Positions 1 to 11,735 of a DNA stretch of 64,000 nt are shown piece after piece. The stretch covers positions 17,845,688-17,909,687 of the forward strand of contig OX327691.1 of assembly GCA_946807835.1 (NCBI GenBank), read 5' to 3'. A model generated the notes under the pieces. The model was not told the origin of the DNA. It saw only the letters and a list, made by a program, of their open reading frames with translations, and did no database searches. Position 1 is the stretch's first letter. Every line of letters begins with the position of its first letter. Source of the DNA: Ailanthus altissimus (taxonomy: Eukaryota; Streptophyta; Magnoliopsida; Sapindales; Simaroubaceae). Both the position numbers and the translations under genes were made by a program.

Positions 1-605
1 TTAAACACATTTATGAATATACTAAATAGTATAAATATTTATCTATTTAAAATAAATCATAAATAAATCTTATAACGTATAATTAAATTATAAACTGTTA
101 TATTAAAATACATAATTATCTACTCATAAAAGTATAAAAATTCTGAGCTGGATCGAGAATTTGAGATTTGCCAATTATTAGTACTTTTTCTTTATCATAG
201 GGTATAAAAATATATGGTTAATACCTGTAAGTATCATAAAAAACTAAAACATTAATATTCTAATTATATGAAACTATTACTCACTGAATCACTAGATATA
301 AATTTAACTACGCAAACTTATTCTGTGTTTCTCTCTTATTTCTTTCTTATTTTCCTCTCAGACTCTCTTCTTCTTCTCTCAATTTCCTTTCTTTTCTCTT
401 TAATTTTGCTCATGTTTCTCTTAGTTTAATTATTAACGAATGAAGCAAAATATTCTCTTTAAGTACTAAATTTAGCCACCCATAAAACTAATTAAAAGTT
501 TCACCATCAGCACGTGTTCATCGGCAAATCCATTCTTCCAAACTTTTTATTATTTTATTACATAAAATTGCCGCTACAAGCATTATATACTTCCCCTAAT
601 AACAC
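1..605. other. AT-rich flank, no gene recognised
   Basis: AT-rich sequence with a pyrimidine-rich stretch near 320-410. I see no coding region, no LTR end and no repeat that I can name. The Copia relic to its right begins abruptly inside the integrase region, so its 5' LTR and gag are not here. Confidence 0.5.
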
Positions 606-1339
606 ATGTATTACACTTTACTTCTTGGGAAAGCACATAGAGTAAGGTTTAGTACCGGCGAGCACAAGACTAAGGGGACTATTGACTACATACACTTGGA
701 TCTTTGGGGACCAGCTCAGACAGCTACTCGTGGTGGTGCCAAGTATTTTCTTAGCTTGATAGATGACTATTCGAGGAAGCTGTGGGTTTATGTGTTGAAG
801 AGTAAGGATCAAGCCTTTGAAGTATTCAAGACTTGGAAGGTTCTTGTTGAGAATCAGACTGACAAAAGGGTAAAGAGACTAAGGACTGACAACGGCCTCG
901 AATTTTGCAACAGAGAGTTTGATGGGTTTTGTGCCGAGCATAGAATTGCAAGGCATAGAACAGTAAGATTAACACCACAGCAGAATGGCATAGCTGAGAG
1001 GATGAATAGGACCCTACTTGAAAGGGTTAGATGCATGCTTACCAATGCGAAGATATCCAAGATATTCTGGGGAGAAGCTATAGTGACTGCAGCTTACTTG
1101 ATAAACAAAAGTCCTCCTCATCAATTGACTTCAAGATGCCAGAAGAGAAATGGTCTGGCAATCCTCCAAAATATGACCATCTTAGAATATTTGGTTGCTC
1201 TGCCTTTGTACATGTTAAGGAGGGGAAGTTGGAACCTAGAGCAATCAAAGGGGTATTCATAGGATATCCCGAAGGAGTGCAAGGATACAAGGTGTGGTGT
1301 AAAGACTTAACACCACCAAGGAGTATCATAAAGCCGTGA
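606..1339 (+). pseudogene. Copia integrase fragment
   Basis: The reading frame 606-1262 encodes the end of the GAG-pre-integrase region (GKAHRVRFSTG) and the integrase core. Visible landmarks are DLWGPAQT, FLSLIDDYSRKLWVY with a catalytic Asp, LRTDNGLEF with the second Asp, and TPQQNGIAERMNRTLLERVR with the Glu of the DDE triad. A frameshift near 1120-1150 moves the remaining C-terminal part (KYDHLRIFGCSAFVHV) into another frame, 1031-1339. The fragment starts inside the domain with no upstream gag or protease, so it cannot be a working polyprotein. Confidence 0.92.
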
Positions 1340-1613
1340 TGCGACGTTCGATGAGATGACGATGTTGAAAACCTCCCAAGAAGATGAGAAAGAAGAACCT
1401 ATGCTTAAGGAAGACTCATCACCCGAGTCAATAGAAGTTGAAGTGGTGCCTAAAAATAGATCTGATATGCCCCTAGATCAACACTTTAACAAGAAAATCT
1501 TTAAAGATGAACCAAGAACACCGGCGAGTTCCTCCAAGTCCACCCAAAGAAAGACTAGGACTCCTGAGATGGAACTTGAAGAGTGCTAGTTAGCCAAAGA
1601 CTGGCTAAGGAGA

Positions 1614-3268
1614 ATGATTAACCCACCAGTCAGGTATGCACAAGCAGATTTAATTGCTTATACTTTTAATTCTGCTTACACTTTTGAGTATGATGAGCCT
1701 AGGACATATGGTGAAGTTATGAAGAGTGAAAATAAGAAAGAATGGCGGCAAGTCATGGAAGAAGAAATTAGTTCTCTTAAGAAGAACAATACTTAAAAGT
1801 TTGTGGAGAGACCTCAAAAGAAGTTAGTCGGGTGCAAGTGGGTTATAAGGTGAAGGAGGAGATACCGGGGATTGACCCTATAAGATTCAAGGCTAGGTTA
1901 GTAGCACAAGAATTTACTCAGAGAAAGGGAGTCAATTTTTATGAGATATTCTCTCTAATTGTCAAGCACACATCTATTAGAATTTTGTTAGCCATGTGTG
2001 CAAACCTTGATTTACATTTAGAGTAGATAGATGTAAAGATAGCTTTTCTACATATAGAGTTTGAAGAGACAATATACATGGCATAGTCGCAAGGGTTCGA
2101 TGAGCCCGAAAAAGAAGATCATACTTGCTAAAGAAGTTATTATACGGGTTAAAGTAATCACCTAAACAGTGATATAGGAGATTTAATGAGTTTATAATGG
2201 CTTGTGGCTTTAGTAGAAGTAAGTATGACGGATGCGTGTACTTCAAGAACATAAGTTGTGGGATAATGTATTTACTTTTATACGTTGATGATATGTTGAT
2301 CGCATATAAGAATATGAAAAAAATACAGAAGCTCAAGAAGCAGTTAAGTAGCGAATTTGAAATGAAGGATTTAGGAGCAGCGAAGAGAATTTTGGGTATG
2401 TGTCACGGCCCGTGTTTTGCGTCACCTGGGGGAAGGCCCTAGCGTAACCTCAAGTTTGCAGGCGACCGGACACCAAACTGCAAGCTCAAGTGGTACAAGG
2501 ACGGATTCGTTAGGCAATTTAAGCTCAGTGAGCCGGTTTCGATTCCTTGGGGGTGTAGTTTGGTATCCGGTCATGTACAAACTTGAGGTTACGCTGGGGC
2601 CTTCCCCCAGGTGACACAAAACACAGGCCGTGACAGTATGGATATTATGAGAGAAAGAAAAGATGTTATCTTCTTGTCCCAACAGCGATATATAGTCAAA
2701 ATTCTGGAGAAGTTTGGTATGTCCAACGCAAAGGCTGTCTCTACTCCTTTGGCCATGCATTTCAAACTTTCAGCAGCACAGTCGCCAATATCTAAAGAAG
2801 AGAAACTGCAAATAAGTAAAGTACCATATGCAATGCTGTAGGGAGCATCATGTATACAATGATTTATACAATACCAGACATAACACAGGCTGTGAGTGTG
2901 GTGAGTAGATATATGACAAATCCGAAAAAAGATCACTGACTTACAGTAAAGTGGATTCTGAGATATCTCAGGGGAACGTTGAATCACAGGTTGATATATA
3001 AGAGGGATAAGACAACAATGAAATGGTAAGAGGGTGCGTAGACTTAGATTATACAGGTGATCCAGACAAGAAAAGATCATTGACAAGCTACGTATTCATA
3101 ATGTTTGGGTGTAGTGTATGTTGGAGATCAGTTCTACAACATGTGGTTGCACTCTCTACCATAGAGGCGGAGTACATAGCTGTGGGTGAAGCTATCAAAG
3201 AGGCCGTGTGGTTAAAAGGCATATGTGCAGAGCTATTGGCTAGTGAAGATGTAAATACCTGTGTATAT
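1614..3268 (+). pseudogene. Copia reverse transcriptase fragments, interrupted by two insertions
   Basis: Broken RT coding is spread over several frames: N-terminal RT at 1614-1796 (MKSENKKEWRQVMEEEI), the region with RFKARLVAQEFTQ at 1832-2026, the polymerase box YVDDMLIA near 2281-2304, and connection/RNase H sequence from 2641 to 3268 (STIEAEYIAVGEA). Stops occur at 1794, 2024 and elsewhere. The foldback element at 2401-2635 splits the conserved ILGM/DIMRER junction exactly. The frame stops at the LTR-like insertion at 3269 and continues in 5786-6010. Confidence 0.88.
2401..2635. mobile_element. 235-bp foldback (long inverted repeat) element with 5-bp target duplication
   Basis: The two halves are long inverted repeats: both ends read TGTCACGGCC inward, and similarity runs on for more than 50 bp (GTCACCTGGGGGAAGGCCC, then CGTAACCTCAAGTTTG). 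Weaker similarity continues toward the centre (GACCGGAxACCAAACT). The element is flanked by GTATG at 2396-2400 and 2636-2640. Removing it restores continuous RT reading, so it is a clean insertion into the Copia relic. It has no coding capacity. The TG..CA ends with a 5-bp duplication resemble LTR-type integration, but the inverted structure does not. Confidence 0.88.
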
Positions 3269-5780
3269 TGTTGGGTGTTGTATTATCGAGTGTGTGATAA
3301 TCCGAGTGTATATGTAATTTTTAAAAATTACTATATGCGTAGCGGAAGCATGTTACAAAATACACCCATTTTAACAATTTTAACATATATCACATATATG
3401 CATAAGTATAACAATTATACAATTTATAAACATAATAAACAATTGTATCACATATATGAATAAGTATAACAATTATACAAAATATATATGATGAACAATA
3501 TTGTACTAAAAACATAATGTAAAGTAACTCACCTAATGAAGGTAGCTTTACAAATTCTTCAAGTCTTTCACCAATCCATGTGAAGAGCTCACCTTGAAGT
3601 ATATGTTGAACAATTATAGTCCATAACATTGGGTGGGATTATAGAGCTAGAATGGTAGCTTTAGAATTTTTCAACAACTTGTATTAAACCTCTTTGAATA
3701 CATATACTTATTTCATAAATATGAATGTGGTTTGGCCATTCATAGAAGGAGAAGAAGATGATCTTTTATTTTTGTTCTTGTTGGTAACACTTTACAAATA
3801 CAACAACAATAAATTCTCTTTGTCATTGCTAAGTTATTCAAATGTGTAAGATTAATCAAACCAGAAAAATTTTCACACACTTATCATTCAACTCCTTGAA
3901 AGAAAAACAAGACAAAGTATTTCTCTCTCCTTGCTCCTCTCTTGGCCGAGACCTTCACCTTGAAGAATGAATTCAATTTATTCAATTCTTGTTTTCTCAA
4001 TTGATGGCCAAGCAAAATGAAGTGCTTTCCCCACCATCATTTTAGTTGGTCTCCCACTCAATTTTATTAACAATATGCCTAGGTCCTTCCACTTTCTTAA
4101 TGCTTAAAAGAATAATAATAAATGAAAAAGTGTTCCCTCCATTAGCCAAAACATATCCGGCCACTTCAATGAATCAAATTCATTTAATGGCTTATTTTAA
4201 TACATGTAATATAAAAATATCATCCACCATTCATAATGGCCAAATATTAAATTTATTTAAATAACATTAATGCAATAAATTATATAATAATGTTTAGTAC
4301 ACTAAAAGTATATAATAAATAAATCAAAAACTATTTTTGATTATTTAATTAATATAATAAAATAAATAAATAAAAACTATTTTTATATTATTTTATTAAT
4401 AAATCATGAAACAAAATGAAGGGCTTAGATATTACCATTTGTCACCATCCTATTGGTTAACAACTTTTGTTAACTAATTATATGATGTACTTAACAATTA
4501 AGTCTTGACAAATGCATATCCCGAGGGATCCCGAAACAATCGTTTTCTTTTACTAAAATTTATTGGATCTAACTATTCAATTCAATTCGCTACCCCAGTG
4601 CTCAACGAGTACACTTCATATTGTGAGACTCTCTAGGTCCACACCTAATTTGTCATATGGAGCTCCTCCATATGTCCGTGAACAATGTCTCACACACACG
4701 TTACGAATATTCTAAATCAGCGTGTTAGATCATGTAAGTTGAGGTTATTACATATTCGTATAATCCTTCCATCATTTATATCCTTGAAGAGCAGAGATAT
4801 AGATCATCACCGTCAAATCTCTTATTTGCTTAACCATGAACTTATCTTCAGATTTATATTTCATTAAACAATATCCACAAACACTTTTGTGATATTGTTT
4901 ATTCCTCCGGAATATCTTTTCCGAGGTTTATCTTGCGGCCACAAGTCTTTCTGAAATACAATCTCGAAGCATCAAGATATACAACTCACTCATATGAGCT
5001 GATGGATCCCATATCTACGCACACCGAACTCCATGAACATCGGACCATACCCAACGGTCAGACCATGAAAAGTTTCTAACATGTGTGGAACCAAAGCATG
5101 GTGGCTCACTCACAAGCCCACCGTGGTGCTTAGGTCAAAGGACCACAAATACTACTCAACTCGGAAGACCTTCCATTGACGGCTTTATGAGATGTTTATT
5201 GGATGTCTTCGTGAGTCTGTTCAATATCCAGTCCTTACTGAATACCTGCATCTCTATACGAGCTTCCTACTAAACTTATGGTTTGCTAAGACTAACCATC
5301 TGGACTATCAAGATATAGACATACACTAATCTATATTAATGGGTTCCACCGATAGACCCGCATCGATGAAATTAGATCATGAATATTATGTTTGAGAACA
5401 TACTTGCATAATGACATTTTCTAACACCATCTATAACTCCTTACAACTATGTCATTACTAATATATATTCTCAGATCATTGTCCCATTTCAGACAAGGCT
5501 CTAACTCCTTAGATTTCGCTAACTCTTATAAACTTATTAACTCTTAGTACCACTAACTCTTAGTGTTTATAACTATTAGCGTTGCTAACTCTGAGCCTGG
5601 TCTAAACTCTTTTAAACCAAATCTGAACTCCTTCAGATCATACAATGTCTGAAACGTTACAAGCATCTTACTATTTAATAATAAATATTATTAACGATTT
5701 TATTAGAAATAATAATTGTATAAACACTATTACTATATATTTATACAAAATGGGATGGCACGTAAGCACAAATCCCAACA
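3269..5780. mobile_element. 2.5-kb LTR-like insertion (TG..CA ends, TATAT duplication), probable solo LTR
   Basis: It begins TGTTGGGTGTTG and ends AAATCCCAACA, so the outermost 7 bp are inverted repeats, and TATAT flanks it at 3264-3268 and 5781-5785. It splits the RNase H part of the Copia relic, whose coding resumes immediately after it. I see no polyprotein coding inside, nor a second internal LTR copy, so a large solo LTR is the simplest reading. The ending in CCCAACA suggests the LTR is in reverse orientation, since TGTTGGGATTTGTGC on the minus strand is a common LTR start. A non-autonomous element with unrelated interior is the alternative. Confidence 0.75.
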
Positions 5781-5785
5781 TATAT

Positions 5786-6010
5786 TATGACAGTCAGAGT
5801 GTCATTCACCTAAGCAAGTATTAAGTGTTCCACGAGAGGTAGAAATACATTGATGTGAGGCTCCATTACATTCGAGAGATTGTCCAAAGTGGTGAAGTTA
5901 GTTTAACAAAGATAGCGTCATCTAAAAATCCTGCTGATATGTTAACTAAGCCACTGCCTTCGGTTAAGTTCGTCTTATGCAAGGACTTAACCGAAGTCAC
6001 TACTTTGTGA
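5786..6010 (+). pseudogene. Copia RNase H C-terminal fragment
   Basis: This is the tail of the interrupted Copia relic. Translation gives YDSQSVIHLSK, then after one stop HER and KYIDVRLHYIREIV, and finally NPADMLTKPLP and the polyprotein end. It carries the DSQ and ADMLTKPLP boxes that close Copia RNase H domains. It joins the sequence before 3269 once the LTR-like insertion is disregarded. Confidence 0.88.
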
Positions 6011-6081
6011 GGGTGACCGAAGATTCGGACATGAGAGATCGAGTTGCTTTGTGGATGATTTTGAATTAAGGAGGGAGTTTA

Positions 6082-6710
6082 TGAGAATATTGATTGAAAA
6101 TCATCGTGATATAAAAAATGGCACACCACGCAAGGATCAAAGACGAACGCAAAAGGAGGCGAAAAAAGAAGAGGGGCACACCAGGCACCAGGCGCCAACG
6201 ACGCAGCCCCCAATCCAATACCTGAGTGCCGCGGCGCCAGGAGATGAGCGTCGCAACGCTCAGACGAGTGCACCAGCACCACGGTGGTAAAAGCCTAGCG
6301 CTGAGACGCTGACGACGAGAACAGTATCCTGAAATTAGGAAACTTTCTTATTTCGTTTCACACTTATTTCAGAACTCCCTAATACGACTCCCACACGTAT
6401 AGTGTAAACTTAGGACATCTCAAATCCTATATAAAGGCTATCAATTGGCTTGTAAACACAATCTTTGTGATAAATTGATAAATCTTAGTGATCCTCAACA
6501 ATCTTTATAGTTTTTTATGAGAGAAAATTTCTAGAGTGAGAGAGAGAAAGAGTTTTTTTTGTGATTTTTTTTATAAAAGGCGTACTTTGTGAGTGTCTTG
6601 TGATTCATAATAAAAAAAGAGTGTGATCTTGATTCGCCATAGACGTAAGTAAATTACAAAATTACGTAATTTTTTATGTATTCTTCTTCTACCTCTTCTC
6701 TCTTTATTCA
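6082..6710 (+). repeat. Probable 3' LTR of the first Copia element
   Basis: A purine-rich tract (AGGAGGGAG, 6069-6077) immediately precedes a TG start at 6082, as expected for a polypurine tract and 3' LTR. The proposed end is CTTTATTCA at 6710. The interior has a TATA box followed by plausible transcribed leader sequence and a GC-rich near-palindromic patch at 6190-6310. No matching 5' LTR is present, so the borders rest only on these signals. Confidence 0.6.
6428..6435 (+). promoter_or_regulatory. TATA box of the Copia LTR
   Basis: TATATAAA lies in the middle of the proposed 3' LTR, the usual place for the U3 promoter of a plant LTR. Activity cannot be judged. Confidence 0.5.
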
Positions 6711-6778
6711 TTAATTATTTATTTTATATATATTATTTAAATAATTTTACTTATTTGTATCCTATCGCTTTAACATAA

Positions 6779-7190
6779 TCCATGATTACAATTGGAATGC
6801 CACGTTACTAGAGTGGATGCAAATTTTTTTAATTGGATTTGGCATTATATTTCTCAAGTTTTTCTCTATTTGCCGTACTGTGGCTTTGTCATATTAAAGG
6901 GTTGCAAATGCATAAAGCTTATTTGTGATGATCGATTGCTTTAACACGGTTCAACCCGTTTTAGTATTTACTTCTTAATATATGACCTCTCGTTTTTCCT
7001 TCTATGAATATCATATTGAAGGGTTTCAAATGAATAAAGCTATTCATGATCGATGCCTTTTACACGGTTCAATTAGAAACTTGTTTCGTTATATGGCTCC
7101 TTGCTTGTTTAGCGAACTGTTAACCGAGCAATATTATACATATAATTTTTTTTATAAAATAAATTATCTTATATATACAAATTAACCTGA
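6779..7190 (+). pseudogene. Relic of a PUP gene 3' end, duplicated
   Basis: Sequence from 6779 (CCATGATTACAATTGGAATG) matches the stop codon and 3'-UTR of the intact PUP gene at 27571 onward. The shared words TGGCTTTGTCATATTAAAGG, GGGTTGCAAATG and CAATTAGAAACTTG occur in the same order. A second, more divergent copy of part of this block follows at about 6985-7130, so the UTR is tandemly duplicated here. No PUP coding sequence remains upstream; the Copia LTR abuts it. This marks a lost PUP array member. Confidence 0.75.
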
Positions 7191-7737
7191 AGTTCATCTA
7201 TAAACCAAATGATATATAAAAGTTAATAAAATAAATTTTAAAAAATTATACTGTGGATTAATATATGTATATCATGTTATAAGACATTAAGGTTGATTAT
7301 ACATACAGTATTTTACTTAATAAAAGTCAAAATTACACTCAAAATTAGCTAATATTTTTTCTTTAATTATTATGTTAGTTAAACATCATTAAATTGGTTT
7401 TCTACTCTGACAAACACCCGACAAACAATTTCACAGTGACAAAATATTTTATAACATTTCTTTAAAAAAAAGGTGGAATGAAAATTTTTATCCATTAAAT
7501 GTTAACTCTTACCCTTTATTTGAATTTAAATTTAAGTGATACTGATGCAAAATATTTTACCATTAATTGAGTTATGCCTAGAGATTATTTAATAACATAA
7601 AATTCTAATTAAAAATTTAATACTAATATTTTTCAAAATAAACTTTTCAATATTCTATCTTGACGTCTATACATGTGGCTATTTTATTACTTAACGAACC
7701 TTAACTTCGGGTTTAGGTTATAGGATGAAAATAAAAT

Positions 7738-7738
<1 letters not shown>

Positions 7739-7774
<36 letters not shown>

Positions 7775-7790
7775 ATATATATATATTTTA
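7739..7790. repeat. AT microsatellite
   Basis: About 26 AT dinucleotides in a row, with one GTG interruption near 7771. Confidence 0.95.
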
Positions 7791-8108
7791 TATAATTTAA
7801 ATAATGTTGGAATAGGATGTAATTGTAACGGGTGCCCTTAAGATATAACTTAAAATCAGAAGTAGCCTTTACATTTGAGAAATAATTTTCAGTATCTCTA
7901 CTAATGTGAAATGTCATAAAATATTTTAAATTATTATAAAATAATTGTTATAGCCTTATTCATATTATTCTTAATTTATTTTGGGTTATTACAATTTTTT
8001 ATTATTTGAGTACTAAAATAAAAAAATAAGTTTTACAAAATGTATTACTTTCATTTTTATCATTTATTTAAAATTTGTTTTTCAATTTTGGTATTCTATT
8101 TTTTTTCA

Positions 8109-8285
8109 CTTGAGTACTAAAATAAAATATTTATTATTTCTATTTTTTAACATTTGCTTAAAATTTTAAATATTTTAATCTTAATAGAAGTTTACAATAA
8201 AAATAAAATTTTAAATAAGTTTTAAAAATTAAAAATAATAAATATTTTGTAAAAAATATGTATCTTTTATTTTATAATCAAGTAG
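8109..8285. repeat. AT-rich foldback element, copy 1
   Basis: The left arm starts ACTTGAGTACTAAAATAAAA and the right arm, read on the other strand, starts ACTTGATTATAAAATAAAAG. Similarity continues inward through TATTTATTATTT, TTAAAATTT and CTTCTATTAAGATTAAAAT. A second, similar palindrome lies at about 9050-9235. It looks like a small non-coding MITE-like family, but no target duplication was identified. Confidence 0.5.
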
Positions 8286-8706
8286 AAAAAAGAAATAAAA
8301 ATAACCATTTAAATTTTAGTACCCTTTTCTTTTTTATTTTTTTTTACAAAAAAAATATTAAACTTTTTTGCTTTACATTGGATTTTGTTTTCTTAATTTG
8401 ATTTTGTTTTCCTTTACATTCTACTTAAACTATTTTCAGGTTATGCTTTTATGGCCAGTCAACTATCAGTTCTCTTTCTTTATTGTTTTTGGTGAAGGTT
8501 TTTTTTTTAATATTGTACATACTAAGTTTATTTTATATATTTTAATTTATGCAATCATTTTAACTTATAATAGGAATATATAACAAAAATTTTAAGAAAA
8601 AATTGAGGTATTATACCATAGGACATGTTGTAAAGTAGAAAAAGAATAACCGACTCTCTATTATTTTAGAACATAGACTAAAATATTTTTAGTAATTTTG
8701 AAAAGA

Positions 8707-8812
8707 GAATTTTATACATTTAATATAAAATCCATTAATTTGGATAATTAAAAATGATAATTTTATACATTTAATATAAAATCCATTAATTTGGATAATT
8801 AAAAATAATGAT
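8707..8812. repeat. Tandem duplication, two units of about 52 bp
   Basis: The block containing ATACATTTAATATAAAATCC and CATTAATTTGGATAATTAAA occurs twice back to back with almost no change. Confidence 0.85.
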
Positions 8813-9049
8813 TTTATACATTTATTCATAAAAGTCTTATAATATAGTTAATTATACTTATTTCAAAATTAACTTATAATTATACATTTACATTAGACAA
8901 TTTTTATATAGTTTATAAAAATTGTCTTATAATATTAACTATATTATTCATACATTTATAATATAGTCTTATAATTTGGATAATATAGTCTTATAATCAT
9001 TAGACAATTTTTATATAGTTTATGTCTGAAATTGAAGAGGATGAGTTAT

Positions 9050-9235
9050 TTTTATTTATTTATTTTACTTTAGTGTTAAAATAAAAAATATTTATTATTT
9101 TTAAATTTTAAAACTTATTGAAAATTTATTTTTATTGTAAATTTCTATTAAGATTAAAATTTTAAAAATTTTAAAAAATAAAAATAAAAATATTTTGTTA
9201 AATTTTTATTTTAATACTCAAGTAAAAAAGAATAC
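9050..9235. repeat. AT-rich foldback element, copy 2
   Basis: Related to the palindrome at 8109-8285: it shares AATATTTATTATTT, TTTTTATTGTAAATTTCTAT and TTAATACTCAAGTAAA in the same relative order, with inverted arms. Borders are approximate. Confidence 0.45.
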
Positions 9236-10701
9236 CAAAATTAAATAAATTAAATAAATAACAAAAATAAAAAATATTTTGTAAAAATATTTTTTATTTT
9301 AATGTTCAAATATAAAAGAGTATTAAAATAACTTAAAATAAATTTAAAAGAATATAAATAAAGGTATAATAATTATTTTATAATAATTTTAAAATATTTG
9401 ATGACATCTCACAGAAATATTAAAAGTTATTTTTTAAACGTGACGCCCCCTAATTTTAAACAATATCTCGTAACTATGCATTATTTATTCAATTCAAGGC
9501 GGCCGCCATAAGAAATATATATCCGAAACTTTGCAGTCAATTAGTTAGTTATAAATAAATAGCGACCACAAAGGCTTCCCAAAATTCACGAGTCTCCCAT
9601 GCTCACATGTTATCATACCACACTGCACTACCAATCGCCCTGTTATATATAATAATACCAAAAAGCAAACAAAAGTTAAACATTCACTTATCTCACCCTT
9701 TCTTAGAATTATACACGCGACATTGGGGCATGTGCCCCATTGACTCCTTAAATTGTTTTTTTTTTCAATTATATGATTTTTAATGTAATCTTTTATATCT
9801 TTTTGAAATAAAAAGATAATAATGCTTGTTGCATTATTATAATTTATTAGAAATTTTTGTTTCTTTTTAATATAGTCAATTACATGATTGATAATGTAAT
9901 CTTTAAAATTTTTGTTAAGTCTTTTTTATTATCTTTTTAAAAAATTAAGTTAATTTATTTTTGAAGGAATTAATATAAAAAATTTAAGGATTTACGAGTT
10001 ACGATTTATTATATTAAATTTGTCTCCCCACCATATTACACATTGGCTAAAGGGATTGATCTTACTTGTCTCCCATTCGTGATTGATTTCATCTTTGTTT
10101 TCGTTTCCTATTTCACCCACCTTGATTCAATCGATGACACATATCTGATCTATTGATTATATTTTTATTATTAACTTGCTCTCTTAATATGCCCAGTATT
10201 CAATCCGAAAATTACAATGAGAGAAAAAAAAAATTACGCGTAAGGGAACAGTTTTTTCTCTCGACGTAAGTTAGCCCTGGCTAACATACATTGATCTCCA
10301 TGGAAAAGAAAAAAAAACCAGGCAAGTCCCCTGCGCGCCGTTGATCGACGATTGTGTCTACCTCGTCTGCTCCAGCAACAAATGGTGATGCAACGATTGT
10401 TTTCAAGATTTCAGATTGTCAGCAGTTAGTACTGTATGCCAGCAGTTTGCTGGCACTTGTTATGGTGAACTGTCTTATTTTAAAATTATATATCTATTTT
10501 TGTCATCAGCATATGGAATAATTATTGAATGTTGAAACCCTTAATGTGTCACATAATTTATTTTTTTAAAAAGAAGAAAAATATGAACGGCCGAATAATA
10601 ACAGGAAGTTATCAAATTAATAACTCCAGAAGAAGAGAAATGAACATCAGGAGTAGTCGTTGTTTTGACTATGTATTCAAGCTAATTAAGATGTTAAAGA
10701 A

Positions 10702-10797
10702 AATAAATATAAATTGTATGGATGAATTATCACAAAACATGTAATTGTTAAATATAAATTGTATGGACGATTTATCACAAAACATGTAATTTTTAAA
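10702..10797. repeat. Tandem duplication, two units of about 47 bp
   Basis: AATATAAATTGTATGGA followed by TTATCACAAAACATGTAATT appears twice in succession with two or three substitutions. Confidence 0.85.
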
Positions 10798-11576
10798 TGT
10801 TTTTCTAAATGATGTTTCATAACTGTGTTTAGTTACAATAAATAATTTATATATTAAATTTTAATAAATAACTATATAAAGTTTAAAAATATATAAATAA
10901 AGAAATTTTTAACGTAACAATAATAAAAAATAAAAATTTATATAAAAATAATAATATATTAATATGATAATATAATAATTATTAATTTTAAAAAATTCAA
11001 AGTGTTTAATTGTTAAACACTTGTTGCCAGAAATATTTTATAACTACCATTTTAGTTTTACAATTCCACTTAATTGTTGTGAATTAGAATTATTCAACAA
11101 CACACTTCAAGGTAAGCTTTACATTTAGAGATTAGAACACTTGACGATTTAAAAAGTTACTTTCAATTTTGATAAGTGTACTTCAATTTCAATTTAGTAT
11201 AATTAATATACTTATACATATATTTGATATATGTATATGATTATACTTATTGAGTATAATTTGTATATAATACTTTTGTTGTGTGTTATAAATTTTGAAA
11301 TTATTTTACACTCTCGTAATCACATACTTACTTAACAAATAATATTAGAACATGCTATATTGAGTGTGTGATACTTTTTATTGTCTAATATTTGAACAAG
11401 TTGGTGTTTGATGGTTAAATATGTTGATGTTTAAAAATAGAACATGATGATGTTTGATGTTTGAACATGGTATTGAACATGTTCATGTTTGTATTTTGAA
11501 CATAATGATGTTTAAAATTGAACTTATAATGTTGGATATGATTATCTGGGACGAGAAATCAACGTTCAAAGGGTTT

Positions 11577-11735
11577 GGAACACTGTTCCAGTATTGGGCG
11601 CCGTGGCGTTCATATGGAAACACCATAATGCCAGGTTCAATTTTTGTTGGACGTCGTGACGCTAGTATTGAGGGTCGCGATGCCCAACTTTCTAGCTTGA
11701 GTTGCGATACTCACAGGTCAGCGCTATGACGCTTG
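11577..11735. repeat. GC-rich patch with GGCGCCGTGGCGTT-type words
   Basis: An isolated GC-rich stretch in very AT-rich surroundings contains GGGCGCCGTGGCGTTC, GTCGTGACGCTAG, GTCGCGATGCCC and CAGCGCTATGACGCTTGG. The same class of near-palindromes occurs in the LTRs at 17289-18234, 19944-20805 and 22268-23120, so this is probably the decayed core of another LTR. I could not find LTR ends around it. Confidence 0.45.

Larger units (their letters stand above)
606..6710 (+). mobile_element. Copia-type LTR retrotransposon, Tnt1/Tork-like, 5'-truncated and decayed
   Basis: Pieces of a Copia polyprotein follow in the normal order on the plus strand: integrase (606-1330), reverse transcriptase (about 1614-3268), RNase H (resuming at 5786-6010), a purine tract (6069-6077) and a 3' LTR (6082-6710). 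No 5' LTR, gag or protease is seen. The reading frame carries many stops and frameshifts. Two later insertions split it, at 2401-2635 and 3269-5780, each flanked by a 5-bp duplication. The RT and RNase H wording (for example ILGM, YVDDMLIA, NPADMLTKPLP) is closest to the Tnt1/Tork group as I remember it; lineage is inference. Confidence 0.9.

Noticed and set aside
9499..9512. GGCGGCCGCC and the nearby palindrome GGGGCATGTGCCCC (9724-9737) as regulatory sites
   Set aside because: Isolated short palindromes with no associated gene; insufficient support.
10300..10345. Small ATG frame starting MEKKKKPGK in a less AT-rich patch
   Set aside because: It ends after about 14 codons and matches nothing known to me.
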